Source of the DNA: an uncultured Bacteroidales bacterium
GTDB taxonomy: Bacteria; Bacteroidota; Bacteroidia; Bacteroidales; P3
Assembly (NCBI GenBank): GCA_944320465.1
Contig: CALUHO010000016.1
Span: 1-59,168, forward strand
Length of the DNA: 59,168 nt
Direction: 5' to 3'
Shown in pieces: positions 35,880 to 45,225 of this stretch. A program made the translations under genes and the position numbers. Below the pieces are notes generated by a model, which saw nothing but the letters and a program-made list of their open reading frames with translations, was not told where the DNA came from and did no database searches. Numbering within the stretch: the stretch's first letter is position 1; every line of letters begins with the position of its first letter.

Positions 35880-36192
35880 GAACACCCATCACGCCAGATT
35901 AGGGTTTTCTGACTGAGGAACGGACTTTTGGGCATAAGGACCTCTCGGCGACCGAGCAGAACTCTGCAGATGCCCCCCTATAAATCCAAATCGGTTAATT
36001 AGACTTTGGGGGGATTGTCCGCTTATGTCATGCAGATTGCTTCTCACCTGGCCGAAGGCGTAGCGGGCTACGTCAAGGCGTAGCGAAGGACAAGATGCGG
36101 CAGAAGCGAGCAAGATGCCCAAAAGCATCGTCCTCGGAAATAGAAACGGACTCGGTGCGTCTAATGACCGATTTGGGTGAAATGCGTTGTCC
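35880..36192. other. Intergenic region holding MITE copy 3
   Basis: The 313 bases between two convergent genes are mostly the 193-bp repeat at 35985-36177. The first 100 bases after the efflux gene contain no clear terminator and no gene. Confidence 0.55.
35985..36177 (+). mobile_element. 193-bp MITE-like element, copy 3 (complete, diverged)
   Basis: Same length and internal layout as copy 2, with several substitutions. The left terminus reads TCCAAATCGGTTAATTAGAC (changes in the 19-mer), the right terminus is intact. Flanks are ATAAA on the left (35980-35984) and TGAAA on the right (36178-36182), matching at three of five positions, consistent with an older insertion whose duplication has decayed. 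Confidence 0.82.
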
Positions 36193-37767
36193 TTATTCTA
36201 CGAGCAATTTGTTGATATAAAAAACACACTGCCTGCTTCTCCCCTTCCGCCTGGTATTCTGGATCTGTTGATACCCATAGGCAATAAAACAACCCGGATA
36301 CCATTCGGCAATACCGTCTTTCCACGTTTTCAAGACCCGGTCGCCAGGATAAGCCGTAGCTAATTTGAAACTTCGAATCGCACCGATACCGTGTGGCGTA
36401 ATGCCCCGATAATAAACAATACCTTCCGAATTATACCCGTAAACCAAGCGGCCAGCACTGTCCTGCTCCACCGATGCAATCGGTTGCAAGCTCATATACA
36501 ATGTATTATGTTGTATGTCAAAAATAGAGTTCGCCAAGTTTTCCCCTATGCTGTCAAAAACGGAATAAAATGCATTCTTGTAGCGGAAACCTTCGAATTC
36601 CGTTCTTGTATATGGCATCATTCGCCCGTAAAAATCATACGAAACCTCCGTCGAAGTGTTTATTATCCGTTCATAGACCTCCCCTGTCAAGCAGAATTTC
36701 CCCTGACGGGATTCCAACCTTGGCAAGCAAAGGTAATCAGGCAATATTGTCCTGCCACGCGCGTTTTGACGAGCCTGCCCCACTTTATATAATTCTTCAC
36801 TGCTCAACAAAGTATCTATAGCTGGATAATCCAGATACGAAAGCCCCCAGAACTTGCGTATTTTCCCCTCAGCACAAACCATGGCAAACATGCCTGCCGT
36901 CTCCGTTCCCCGGTCGTAAGTCGAAACCGATTGCCGCTTGCTATCCAGATTCCAGGTTCCTCCAAGGAAAAAGGCATCCTTCCCGCTTATCGCCATCCGG
37001 GCATCGATCAAACGCCAGTCTTTCCGCGGAGAAGGTATTTCCCACTCTTCGCATCCGCGCCCATCAAACGGGATTTTCTTCATCAGCAAGGTTCCTTCCT
37101 GTAATTTCGCATCCCGAAAAAGCACATAAACACTCTTTCGGATAGAGTCCAATGCCATATCGCACCAATCGTAATCACGTGCAGCAGCTATTTCCGTTTC
37201 CTGAAAGGTATCCGTTGCCGAATTCAAACACGCATACATGTAACGCGATTTCCGCAAGGACAAAAGATGCCATTCTTTGCCTGACATTTTGAAAGATAGC
37301 ATCTGGCTCTTTCCAAAATCCCTTATGCCCATTCTGTGGTAAACTTTCCTGTATCGCCCGTCAGCCAAACATACAGCTATTTCCAAGAAAGAGGCTGTGT
37401 CAGGATCATTCTGAATCGATGCCAAGACAAAGCGTAAACTATCTGGCTCCCGGTTATAACCCAAGAAAGAATATTCGCTCTCTGTTTCTAATTGAGTGAC
37501 CCAACGCTGCTGAAGGTTCTCGTCATAAAAATACAAGCTGCGCTGAGGCTTGGAAGCATATAAGTCATTCTGCTTCATGACCACGGCAAGCCCTAATTGC
37601 CCGAAAGTCAAAACCGAGAAAGGCTCGTCGCCTTCCATCACCGGCAATTCCACCCTGGCCGCATAAGCCCCTTGCGCCTGGCATTCCAGATTGCCCCGCA
37701 TAGCTATGAACAACGCTATTCCCAAAACGGCAATCTTGCATTTGCTCTTCAATCCATGCATTATCAT
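36193..37767 (-). CDS. Secreted protein of unknown function (about 524 aa)
   Basis: I do not recognise a family. The N-terminus (MHGLKSKCKIAVLGIALFIAMRGNLECQAQG) is a Sec signal peptide, so the protein is exported. The mature part is rich in Tyr, Trp, Phe and beta-strand-like stretches with repeated YDENL-, YDRGT- and YNSEG-type turns, suggesting a beta-propeller-like or other all-beta periplasmic or surface protein. The start may be the ATG at 37767 or 37761. It lies 7 bases after hemW in the same direction, so the histidine kinase, hemW and this gene probably share a transcript. The gene is AT-richer than most of the window. Confidence 0.75.
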   Translation of the reverse strand: MIMHGLKSKCKIAVLGIALFIAMRGNLECQAQGAYAARVELPVMEGDEPFSVLTFGQLGLAVVMKQNDLYASKPQRSLYFYDENLQQRWVTQLETESEYSFLGYNREPDSLRFVLASIQNDPDTASFLEIAVCLADGRYRKVYHRMGIRDFGKSQMLSFKMSGKEWHLLSLRKSRYMYACLNSATDTFQETEIAAARDYDWCDMALDSIRKSVYVLFRDAKLQEGTLLMKKIPFDGRGCEEWEIPSPRKDWRLIDARMAISGKDAFFLGGTWNLDSKRQSVSTYDRGTETAGMFAMVCAEGKIRKFWGLSYLDYPAIDTLLSSEELYKVGQARQNARGRTILPDYLCLPRLESRQGKFCLTGEVYERIINTSTEVSYDFYGRMMPYTRTEFEGFRYKNAFYSVFDSIGENLANSIFDIQHNTLYMSLQPIASVEQDSAGRLVYGYNSEGIVYYRGITPHGIGAIRSFKLATAYPGDRVLKTWKDGIAEWYPGCFIAYGYQQIQNTRRKGRSRQCVFYINKLLVE

Positions 37768-37774
37768 AGAATTT

Positions 37775-38905
37775 TCAAAAAAAAGTCCCAGCAATCAAAT
37801 CCGTCAACAAACGCCTATCCTCCGCCACCACATAGGCATCTTCTTTCTCTACCAGATTCCCGGCTTCCATCTCATGCACCACCCGCAACCGGAATTCCTG
37901 TTGCAAAGATTCCGAAAAACCGGACAACTTGGATTTCTTCACGCCTCCAATGGTCCTCAGAGCCGTCATCACATATTCATGGTAAACATCTTCCTCGCTT
38001 AGAACTTCCCGTCCTTTCGCCCCTGTCGCATCTTTCAGATAATCATCCAAACATGCCGTGTTCCAAAAACGCTCTTTCCCCCAATAGGAATGCGCCGAGG
38101 CACCAAGCCCGACATAAGGAATATTCCGCCAGTAATTGCTGTTATGAATCGCTTCAAACCCTGGTTTGGCCAAATTGGAAATTTCGTACAGCAAGTACCC
38201 GTGTTCCTTGGCAAAACATTGCAATTCCCTATACTCCAATTCAAGTTCCTCATCGGAAGCCATTCTCGCTTTACCCTGTTCCACCTGTTTCCAGAGCCGA
38301 GTCCTCGGTTCCAGACTCAAGGCATAGGCCGAGAAATGCGGCAAACCCAACGCCTCCAAACAGGCCAGATTCTCCTTCCAACGAACCGAACCACCTTCTT
38401 CCCATAGACCATAAATCAAATCAGCAGACAAATTCTCGAAACCTATCCGCCAAGCATTCTCCACAGCCTGTACAGCTTCCTTTCCCGTATGGCAACGATT
38501 CAAACGTTTCAAATCATCATCCCGGAACGACTGCACCCCGATGCTTAAACGCCGCACTGGTGTATATTGCCTCAAATCCCGCAGGTATCCATAATCCAGA
38601 TGTTCCGGATTGGCCTCGAAACTTACTTCCCGGCAATCGGAAAAATTGAAAAAAGTCTCCAAATCCGCTATCAGGCGCACATAAAAATCCACCGGCAAGA
38701 GGGATGGCGTTCCTCCTCCTATGTACAAAGTCTCCAATGCCGCCTTCCGCCCGTCCAAATAGTGTTCCGAAAACCAACGTGCCTCCTCTGCCAAAGCATG
38801 GCGATATGCCTCCACTTTGGCATCGTCAAAAGCCGTGGTAGAATAAAAAGCGCAATACACGCATTTGCGGCGGCAAAACGGGATATGAATATACAAGCCT
38901 GCCAT
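37775..38905 (-). CDS. hemW: Radical SAM heme chaperone HemW
   Basis: A 376-residue radical SAM family protein of the HemN/HemW group. MAGLYIHIPFCRRKCVYCAFYS has the cluster motif C11-X3-C15-X2-C18. IGGGTPSLL follows near residue 60, LSIGVQSFRDDDLKRLNRCHTG near 140, and a C-terminal HemN-type domain. HemW inserts or transfers heme and is often misannotated as oxygen-independent coproporphyrinogen oxidase. Its short N-terminus (lacking the HemN extension before the cluster) supports the HemW assignment. It starts 5 bases after the stop of the histidine kinase gene. Confidence 0.92.
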   Translation of the reverse strand: MAGLYIHIPFCRRKCVYCAFYSTTAFDDAKVEAYRHALAEEARWFSEHYLDGRKAALETLYIGGGTPSLLPVDFYVRLIADLETFFNFSDCREVSFEANPEHLDYGYLRDLRQYTPVRRLSIGVQSFRDDDLKRLNRCHTGKEAVQAVENAWRIGFENLSADLIYGLWEEGGSVRWKENLACLEALGLPHFSAYALSLEPRTRLWKQVEQGKARMASDEELELEYRELQCFAKEHGYLLYEISNLAKPGFEAIHNSNYWRNIPYVGLGASAHSYWGKERFWNTACLDDYLKDATGAKGREVLSEEDVYHEYVMTALRTIGGVKKSKLSGFSESLQQEFRLRVVHEMEAGNLVEKEDAYVVAEDRRLLTDLIAGTFF

Positions 38906-38910
38906 TGCGC

Positions 38911-40458
38911 CTACATCCTTACATCTTTGTTCAGGACAACCCTGAACGTAGTCCCAACCTTCGGTATCGAATTCTTGACAAAAATTTGACCCTTATGGTA
39001 TTTTTCCACAATACGCTTGCAAAGGGTCAATCCTACCCCCCAGCCTCGTTTCTTTGTCGTGAAGCCCGGTTCGAAAATCTTCGTGAACATGCTCTTTGGC
39101 ATACCTTTGCCTGTGTCATGCACGTCTATGGTCACATGCTCCGAACTTTCCTCTATCGTGATACTGATAGACCCCACATTGTCCTCTATCGCATTAAGGG
39201 CATTCTTGCACAAGTTTTCAATGACCCATTCAATCAAGGATTCGTTAAACTGGGCCATAATGACAGCATCTTCCGGTACATTGACCGAATATGCAACCCT
39301 GCTGGAACTTCTCGCCTTGAGGTAAAACATGGATTTGTAAACCACCGGCACAATATTAGCCCAGTCCAATTCCGGCACGGATCCTATCTTTGAAAAACGG
39401 TTGGTCACCAACTCAATACGCTTCACATCTTTTTCTATCTCGGCAAGGTCGTGCGGATCCATAGGTTCGCCTTCTTTCAACTTGTAATAATCAATCCAAG
39501 CCAGTAGCGATGACAAAGGTGTCCCCAACTGATGGGCCGTTTCTTTGGACATGCCCCACCATATCTGGTTTTGCTCCATTTTCTTAGCAAAATCGAGCAA
39601 AGAAAGGATTCCTAAAAGAACCACCAGCAAAGCTATCAGAATGGCCAACGGGAAAAAACGCATGTTCCTTACCAAAGAGGAAGACTCGTAAAAGACAAAG
39701 ATTTCTTCATCCATGCCCGGCATCATCATGGAAATAGGATCATTCTCGGATACCATTTTCTCCATCAGTCCGTGGACAGCGTCCTTCGAATAAAACACTT
39801 CTGCTTCCACATTGGAATAAGCCAAGACGTTTTCCTGGCCTTCATCAGTAATCAGCACAGGAACGGAAGCATTGGTAGTCAAAGACTCCTGCGTAAAAGA
39901 ATTGTCCAAATCCCGGAATACGGACCGTAAACTTAAAAACACTTCGGATGGCTTGAAATACAATTGGTACATCAATCCCTGCGCATTGACTATGATAGGC
40001 GGGTAAATGGCATACCTTTGCTTGATTTCATCTGAAAAAAAAGGAGTCTTTCGAGGATCTATTTCAGGGTCATGGGATTCCAATATCCGCCCATCCGGAT
40101 CCACTAAAATGAATGGCCGCTGATTGCTTGACATAATCCGGCGCAAATAATCAAAATCGCCCGGTGATGACACATCCGAACTGAACACCTGTTCATAAGC
40201 ATAAGACCAAATCATCGCATACTGGCGTTCCTCGGTTTCCATTTTGGCAAAAATACTGCGGGCACGAATCGCCATGTCGGCTTGACGCAAAGTCGTGATT
40301 GCCCAATTCTGGACACGATCCCGTTCATCACGCTTCATCCGGTTCAGCATAATCTGGGAAAAAATCAACGTAAACGCCAAAATGACGGTTGAAATCGATA
40401 TCAGCATAAAATTCAAGCTGCTGCTACGCAACTTGAAAGCGTGTTTCCTTGGAGGCAT
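38911..40458 (-). CDS. Membrane sensor histidine kinase (orphan)
   Basis: A 515-residue sensor kinase. Membrane helices lie at about 16-37 and 268-290 and flank a periplasmic sensing region of roughly 230 residues. The dimerisation/phosphoacceptor segment has H309 in SKETAHQLGTPLSSLLAW. The ATPase domain has the N-box (ENLCKNALNAIED), G1 (DTGKGM), F-box (IFEPGFTTK) and G2 (RGWGVGLTLCKRIVEKYHKG). No response-regulator gene is adjacent, so it is an orphan here. It is followed by hemW after 5 bases and divergent from the outer-membrane barrel gene. Confidence 0.93.
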   Translation of the reverse strand: MPPRKHAFKLRSSSLNFMLISISTVILAFTLIFSQIMLNRMKRDERDRVQNWAITTLRQADMAIRARSIFAKMETEERQYAMIWSYAYEQVFSSDVSSPGDFDYLRRIMSSNQRPFILVDPDGRILESHDPEIDPRKTPFFSDEIKQRYAIYPPIIVNAQGLMYQLYFKPSEVFLSLRSVFRDLDNSFTQESLTTNASVPVLITDEGQENVLAYSNVEAEVFYSKDAVHGLMEKMVSENDPISMMMPGMDEEIFVFYESSSLVRNMRFFPLAILIALLVVLLGILSLLDFAKKMEQNQIWWGMSKETAHQLGTPLSSLLAWIDYYKLKEGEPMDPHDLAEIEKDVKRIELVTNRFSKIGSVPELDWANIVPVVYKSMFYLKARSSSRVAYSVNVPEDAVIMAQFNESLIEWVIENLCKNALNAIEDNVGSISITIEESSEHVTIDVHDTGKGMPKSMFTKIFEPGFTTKKRGWGVGLTLCKRIVEKYHKGQIFVKNSIPKVGTTFRVVLNKDVRM

Positions 40459-40816
40459 AATATGGCTTTCTCGTCAGGACACTCCCCGACACGTACAAGA
40501 GTGTAAAGGTATGTTTTTTTGCTTGAATTTACGAATACACGCCTCAAAATCCCATGAAAACACCCTGAAAAACCAAGTTCCAGACAAGTAGTCCGATGGA
40601 AAAACACCCTAAATCTGCCGTTTTACAGGAAATACCTTGTTGTCGAACCACTTCCACATGCGGCGAAACCACCTCATGCAAACCGCCTGTCTCCCGAAAT
40701 TTGGTAGATACCGCTCCGTGATTTATATTTGCTGGCTTTGATAAGAAAGGGATAGGACGGTCGTATTTTCCCGTACAACAGTCCAAAAGAAAACAATATT
40801 TTACAATTAGAAATCC
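40459..40816. other. Divergent intergenic region between histidine kinase and barrel gene
   Basis: These 358 bases contain the promoter at 40700-40731 for the barrel gene. Near the kinase start the minus strand reads TACCTTTA (40507-40514), close to TAnnTTTG and a possible kinase promoter. Long frames crossing this region have poor coding character. No RNA gene is recognised. Confidence 0.5.
40700..40731 (+). promoter_or_regulatory. Promoter of the outer-membrane barrel gene
   Basis: TTTG at 40700-40703, 20 bases, then TATATTTG at 40724-40731: an exact match to both boxes and the optimal spacing. The leader is about 80 bases to the ATG at 40817. Confidence 0.8.
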
Positions 40817-43336
40817 ATGTGTTCTCATATCGTGAAGTTTTATCCTAAGACATGTCTGCACATTCTTTTTCTCCTCTTCATTTTCTGCGTGCCGGCATTC
40901 TCTTACGCCCAGCGAGGTCAATTCTCGGGCAAAGTCATCGAGCAAGATGTGAACCAAGCTTTGGAATTTGTCAATGTCATAATCCGTGATACCGCTACCA
41001 AAGAGATGAAGGGCGGTGCCATCACCGATAATGAAGGAGGGTTCATCATTGGCAACCTTCCATTGAATCGACCTTTGCAGGCCACTTACTCTTCCATGGG
41101 ATTCGGCTCGGTTGTCAGCCCGGTGTTCCGGCTGACTGCGGCAAAACCCCATTTCGATGCAGGGACCGTGGCCATGTCCACTGAAGCCCGTCTGTTGGAA
41201 GCAGTGACAATCACCGGCCAGAAACGCACCATCGAATACAGCCTCGACCGCAAGGTGGTCAATGTGGAACAGACTTTAGTCAGCGAAGGCGGATCGGCCG
41301 TGGACGTATTGCAAAACGTGCCTTCGGTCAGCGTGGACGAAGAAGGGAACGTATCGATGAAAGGGAGCGACAACGTGACGATTCTGATCGACGGCCGGCC
41401 GGCCACCCTCTCCGGATTGGGGCTGGAACAAATCGCCTCCAACAACATCGCCAACATCGAGATTATTTCCAACCCTTCGGTCAAGTACAACCCTGAAGGG
41501 ACATCCGGCATCGTCAATATCATCACAAAGGAACGCCAACGGACCGGATTCAACGGCAATGTGTACGCTTCCGGTTCCACCGCCAACCGCTACGGCTTAG
41601 GGACCAACCTGAGCTGGGGATTGAAGAAAGCCACCATTTTCACCAACCTGGACCTCAGTTACCGCAACCGGGAGTCATCGGGGGAATCCCGACGAACCAG
41701 TTTTCGGGGTGGCAACCCGGCTTTTCCGGAAGACAACACCCAGATTGAAGAAGGCATGAGCTACCGGGAACGGGAAGGCTTCGGCGGCAAGTTCCAATTG
41801 GGCGTGGACCTGCATTTCGACCCGAAAAACAGCCTTCTGCTGAGCGGGACATTCAACGCCTGGAGCAACAACCGGATCAACCGCAACCCGGAAAACCGCA
41901 CTTTCAGTTTCTTCGATACCAACGGAGACCGGCATTTCTCCCCGGCAGACGAAACAGAACACTGGATCCGGAGCATGAGTACCTATACTGAGAACGATGA
42001 CCGGATGTACGACGGACAGTTCGCGCTTTCCTATATTCACAAGTTCAACAAACCCAAACAGGATTTGACATTCGATGTCACCGTGGATTACCACAGACCC
42101 AAAGGAACTTCAGTCAACGACCGCTGGATGATCACGCCTCTGGGAGATGGCATCGTTGATTCCTCGCAAACCATCCAGACCATCCTCAACAACCGGAAAG
42201 GATTCAATTCTGATATCCAGCTCAACTACCTGCACCCGTTCAACGACAAAATTTCATTAGAAGTCGGCTATCAAGGCAAAATCCAATGGCAACAGAACGT
42301 GAGCCGCTACGACACCCGGCTCAACGCCTACCAGGATACCGCCATCGACTTCAGCTATCTGGAACACAACCACGGCATCTATGCCAACGTGATGGGGACT
42401 TTCGGCCGTTTCACTTTCCAAGTGGGAGGCCGGATGGAAGCCGATTTAATGACCGCCAATACCATACATGACGGTAATGATACCAGCGGTTTCGATTATG
42501 CCCGTTTCCGCTTCTACCCCTCGGTACACATGTCGTACAAAATCGGGGAAAAGCAGGAGCTCCAGCTCAGTTACAGCCGCCGGGTGAACCGTCCCCGCCC
42601 CCACAACTTAGACCCCTATATCGACTACTCCAACTACCCGTCCTCCATCGATTACGGCAATCCGGACCTTTTGCCGCAGGATATCCACTCGGTGGAACTC
42701 AACTATTCGCTTTTTCTCAAATCATCGTCTTTCTATGTGACGGTCTATTACCGCTATATGCAAGACCTGATTCGCCGCTACCAGTTCGAGGCGGCCGACC
42801 CGGCATCGGGCGAGGTACTCCTGAACCGGACATTCATGAACTATGCCACAGGCAACACCTACGGGGTGGATATTTCCTGGGAACAGCAAATCCTGAAATG
42901 GTGGAGAATGAGCCTGAGCGGAAGCCTGTACCAAAACATGACATCCGACGACCAATTAGATGAATCCACTACCGTGGAAGGCATCAGCTACAGCGCTCAG
43001 TTCAACACGACGATGAACCTGCCCTTGGACTTCACCTTGCAGTTCACCTGCCGCTACCGAGGTCCTTCCTACTGGGGACAGACTCGCTTCGACCAGAATG
43101 TAATCGGGGAAATCGCCTTGCGCAAATCCTTCTTCAAGAACAAGCTGAACGTCGGCCTCCGCGTCCGGGACTTGTTCCATACCCAGCAATGGAACAGCAC
43201 GGTAGTGGGCGAAGGCTTCACCAACTACAACAAGAGCCGGACCAAGAACTCCACGGCCTTGTATGTCACATTGACATACAAGTTCAACGAGGGGGTGGAG
43301 AATAGGAGTCAGCGGCCGCCGCATCCTCCCATGTAG
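40817..43336 (+). CDS. TonB-dependent receptor-like outer-membrane barrel protein
   Basis: An 839-residue outer-membrane protein of the OMP_b-brl_3 type. After the signal peptide (CLHILFLLFIFCVPAFSYAQ) comes a carboxypeptidase-regulatory-like domain (GQFSGKVIEQDVNQALEFVNVIIRDTATKEMKGGAITDNEGGF). A plug domain follows (VDVLQNVPSVSVDEEGNVSMKGSDNVTILIDGRPATLSG, NPSVKYNPEGTSGIVNIITKE). The long C-terminal barrel has the LDPYIDYSNYPSSIDYGNPDLLPQ loop typical of the family. Such proteins bind or import an unknown ligand, possibly a peptide, metal or glycan. No SusD partner is adjacent. Hairpin H5 starts 7 bases after the stop codon. Confidence 0.9.
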   Translation: MCSHIVKFYPKTCLHILFLLFIFCVPAFSYAQRGQFSGKVIEQDVNQALEFVNVIIRDTATKEMKGGAITDNEGGFIIGNLPLNRPLQATYSSMGFGSVVSPVFRLTAAKPHFDAGTVAMSTEARLLEAVTITGQKRTIEYSLDRKVVNVEQTLVSEGGSAVDVLQNVPSVSVDEEGNVSMKGSDNVTILIDGRPATLSGLGLEQIASNNIANIEIISNPSVKYNPEGTSGIVNIITKERQRTGFNGNVYASGSTANRYGLGTNLSWGLKKATIFTNLDLSYRNRESSGESRRTSFRGGNPAFPEDNTQIEEGMSYREREGFGGKFQLGVDLHFDPKNSLLLSGTFNAWSNNRINRNPENRTFSFFDTNGDRHFSPADETEHWIRSMSTYTENDDRMYDGQFALSYIHKFNKPKQDLTFDVTVDYHRPKGTSVNDRWMITPLGDGIVDSSQTIQTILNNRKGFNSDIQLNYLHPFNDKISLEVGYQGKIQWQQNVSRYDTRLNAYQDTAIDFSYLEHNHGIYANVMGTFGRFTFQVGGRMEADLMTANTIHDGNDTSGFDYARFRFYPSVHMSYKIGEKQELQLSYSRRVNRPRPHNLDPYIDYSNYPSSIDYGNPDLLPQDIHSVELNYSLFLKSSSFYVTVYYRYMQDLIRRYQFEAADPASGEVLLNRTFMNYATGNTYGVDISWEQQILKWWRMSLSGSLYQNMTSDDQLDESTTVEGISYSAQFNTTMNLPLDFTLQFTCRYRGPSYWGQTRFDQNVIGEIALRKSFFKNKLNVGLRVRDLFHTQQWNSTVVGEGFTNYNKSRTKNSTALYVTLTYKFNEGVENRSQRPPHPPM

Positions 43337-43342
43337 TTCGGT

Positions 43343-43456
43343 ATGCAGAAACCGGCAATCGGCTTCGTTGCGCGAGGATTAGAAAATGCTCACGTACAAA
43401 AGTACGTTCCGCTTTTCTCTTCCTCGCGATGCCTCGTATCTCACCGGTTTCTACAT
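43343..43456 (+). repeat. Long hairpin element H5 (114 bp)
   Basis: A palindrome directly after the barrel gene. Arms are ATGCAGAAACCGGC and the complement of ATGTAGAAACCGGT. The plus strand reads CAATCGGCTTCGTTGCGCGAGG, loop GCTCACGTACAAAAGTACGTTCCG, then CCTCGCGATGCCTCGTATC. The outer arms have nothing in common with those of H3 or H4, yet pair with each other. Confidence 0.82.
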
Positions 43457-43602
43457 GCCTCTACTGGAACAACATCCAAAATTTCACCGAAACATCGCGA
43501 AGCCTCTTGATTCAAAGGCAAACAGAACTGTAACAACAGCTGAAATATCGAACAACGGAACTTAGCATAATACACATAACATTTCTTTAAATAGAGAGAA
43601 CA

Positions 43603-44217
43603 ATGAAAATCATCTGCATAGGACAAAATTACCGGGAACATATCAAGGAATTGGGATCCAAGGTACCGGAAAAGCCGGTTTTCTTCTGCAAGCCGGACAC
43701 GGCGCTGCTAATCCGGAACCGGCCGTTCTACATCCCTGATTTTAGCCAGGACCTGCATTACGAGACAGAACTGGTCTTGCGAATCTGCAAGGTGGGCAAG
43801 AATATCTCTCCCAAGTTCGCCCCGGATTATTACGATGCCTATACCCTCGGATTCGATTTTACCGCCCGAGACATCCAAAGGCATTGCCGCCAGGAAGGCC
43901 TGCCATGGGAAATCTGCAAGTCATTCGACAACTCGGCAGCCATAGGACAGTTCATTCCCAAAGCAGAATTCCCGCAAGGTCCGGACCAATTGCACTTTGA
44001 AATGAAAAAAAACGGAAAGACTTGCCAACAAGGCAATACGGCCGATATGATCTTCAAAGTGGACGAAATTGTCAGCTATGTTTCCAAGTTCTTCACACTC
44101 AGGACTGGAGACTATATTTTCACCGGAACACCTCCGGGTGTTGGAGCTGTAAAAATCGGAGACAAGCTGGAAGCGTTTTTGGAAGGGATATCGGTTCTGC
44201 GTTGCTCCATCAAGTAA
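43603..44217 (+). CDS. Fumarylacetoacetate hydrolase (FAH) family protein
   Basis: A 204-residue cytoplasmic enzyme of the FAH superfamily (hydrolases, decarboxylases and isomerases acting on acylpyruvate-like substrates). The metal-binding acidic residues appear in LHYETELVLRI and a later Asp in TLGFDFTARDIQ. IFKVDEIVSYVSKFFTLRTGDYIFTGTPPGVG is the family C-terminal signature. It is at the short end of the family, like acylpyruvases and oxaloacetate tautomerase-like proteins. The substrate cannot be fixed. It is a single gene, about 265 bases after the barrel gene and convergent with the AraC genes. Confidence 0.9.
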   Translation: MKIICIGQNYREHIKELGSKVPEKPVFFCKPDTALLIRNRPFYIPDFSQDLHYETELVLRICKVGKNISPKFAPDYYDAYTLGFDFTARDIQRHCRQEGLPWEICKSFDNSAAIGQFIPKAEFPQGPDQLHFEMKKNGKTCQQGNTADMIFKVDEIVSYVSKFFTLRTGDYIFTGTPPGVGAVKIGDKLEAFLEGISVLRCSIK

Positions 44218-44317
44218 GGAGGGCAAGACAAGAAACGTTTCCAAGCCTTACATTACAGCCTCGTATTCGCACATCCCCGTATCCGATGAGAGGATTCGTG
44301 CAAGCTTTCCTACGAGA

Positions 44318-45217
44318 TTACAACACCTTGAGTTCGGCTTGCCGGTATTCCATCGGAGAGTAGCCTGTCAATTTCTTGAACAGGGAGCTGAAATACTGCA
44401 CATTGGGATAACCCAAATTTTCCGTGACCGAAGCCGGGGTGTTTTCCGAAGCCAACAATAGCGTCTTGGCCATTTCCATCCGCCTCGACTGCAAATATTC
44501 ATAGAAATCCAGTCCGGTTTCAAACTTGAGCAAATCCAGGAAATAGGCCTTCGAAAAACCGAATTTCAAAGCGCAATCCGCTACAGACGGGAATGTGCCG
44601 TTCTTCAACCTTCCCTCCTTGGCATATTTCCACAACAAAACCTCCAGTTGCCCGACCAAAGCCTGCTTGGCTTCCGAACGGGTGATGAACTGACGCTCGT
44701 AGTACCGTTGGCAATAATCCAACAGCAACTCGATATGCCGGGACACCAAAGTCTTGGTAAAGACATCTATCGGATGATGCAATTCCTGCTGGATTTCCGA
44801 AAGAAGGCAGCGGACTTTTGCCTCTTCCCGGCAGGAAAGGTGCAAGGATTCTTCCTGTTTATAGTCAAAAAACGTATAATCCTGAATATGACGGCCTAAT
44901 GCCACCTTGTACAAAAAATCCGAATGAAAGGCAAGAAGACTTCCGCTTTTAGGTTTGCACCCCCGCTTGAAGGAAAATACAGAACCAGGCTTAAAGAAAA
45001 GCATCGAAGCATTGGAATAATCGCAGCTTTCCCGTCCATAACTATAATCCCGGCAACTCCCTTTGAAAAGCAGTATGGTATAAAAACCGAATTTGACCTG
45101 ATTCCCATCCCATGGGAACTGCGCCAAATCCATAACGCCCACCAACGGATGGAGCGTGCTTGCCCCTGCGCATCCGTTGCATTGATGCACCGTTTCCAGA
45201 TCTAGAATCTTTTCCAT
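44318..45217 (-). CDS. AraC family regulator, tandem paralogue A
   Basis: A 299-residue regulator with an N-terminal sensing domain (KILDLETVHQCNGCAGASTLHPLVGVMDL, FYTILLFKGSCRDYSYGRESCDYSNASMLFFKPG) and a C-terminal AraC helix-turn-helix pair (SVADCALKFGFSKAYFLDLLKFETGLDFYEYL; SVTENLGYPNVQYFSSLFKKLTGYSPMEYR). The start at 45217 (MEKILDLETV) is preferred because it aligns with the paralogue; the longer frame would overlap that gene. It follows paralogue B by 8 bases. The two share layout and motifs such as LETLHPLV/ASTLHPLV and RQFxTR, so they arose by tandem duplication. Confidence 0.92.
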   Translation of the reverse strand: MEKILDLETVHQCNGCAGASTLHPLVGVMDLAQFPWDGNQVKFGFYTILLFKGSCRDYSYGRESCDYSNASMLFFKPGSVFSFKRGCKPKSGSLLAFHSDFLYKVALGRHIQDYTFFDYKQEESLHLSCREEAKVRCLLSEIQQELHHPIDVFTKTLVSRHIELLLDYCQRYYERQFITRSEAKQALVGQLEVLLWKYAKEGRLKNGTFPSVADCALKFGFSKAYFLDLLKFETGLDFYEYLQSRRMEMAKTLLLASENTPASVTENLGYPNVQYFSSLFKKLTGYSPMEYRQAELKVL

Positions 45218-45225
45218 GGCTTCTT

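Noticed and set aside
40544..41152. Minus-strand frame of 202 codons crossing the divergent promoter region
   Set aside because: It overlaps an exact consensus promoter and the signal-peptide end of the barrel gene, and has no recognisable domain.
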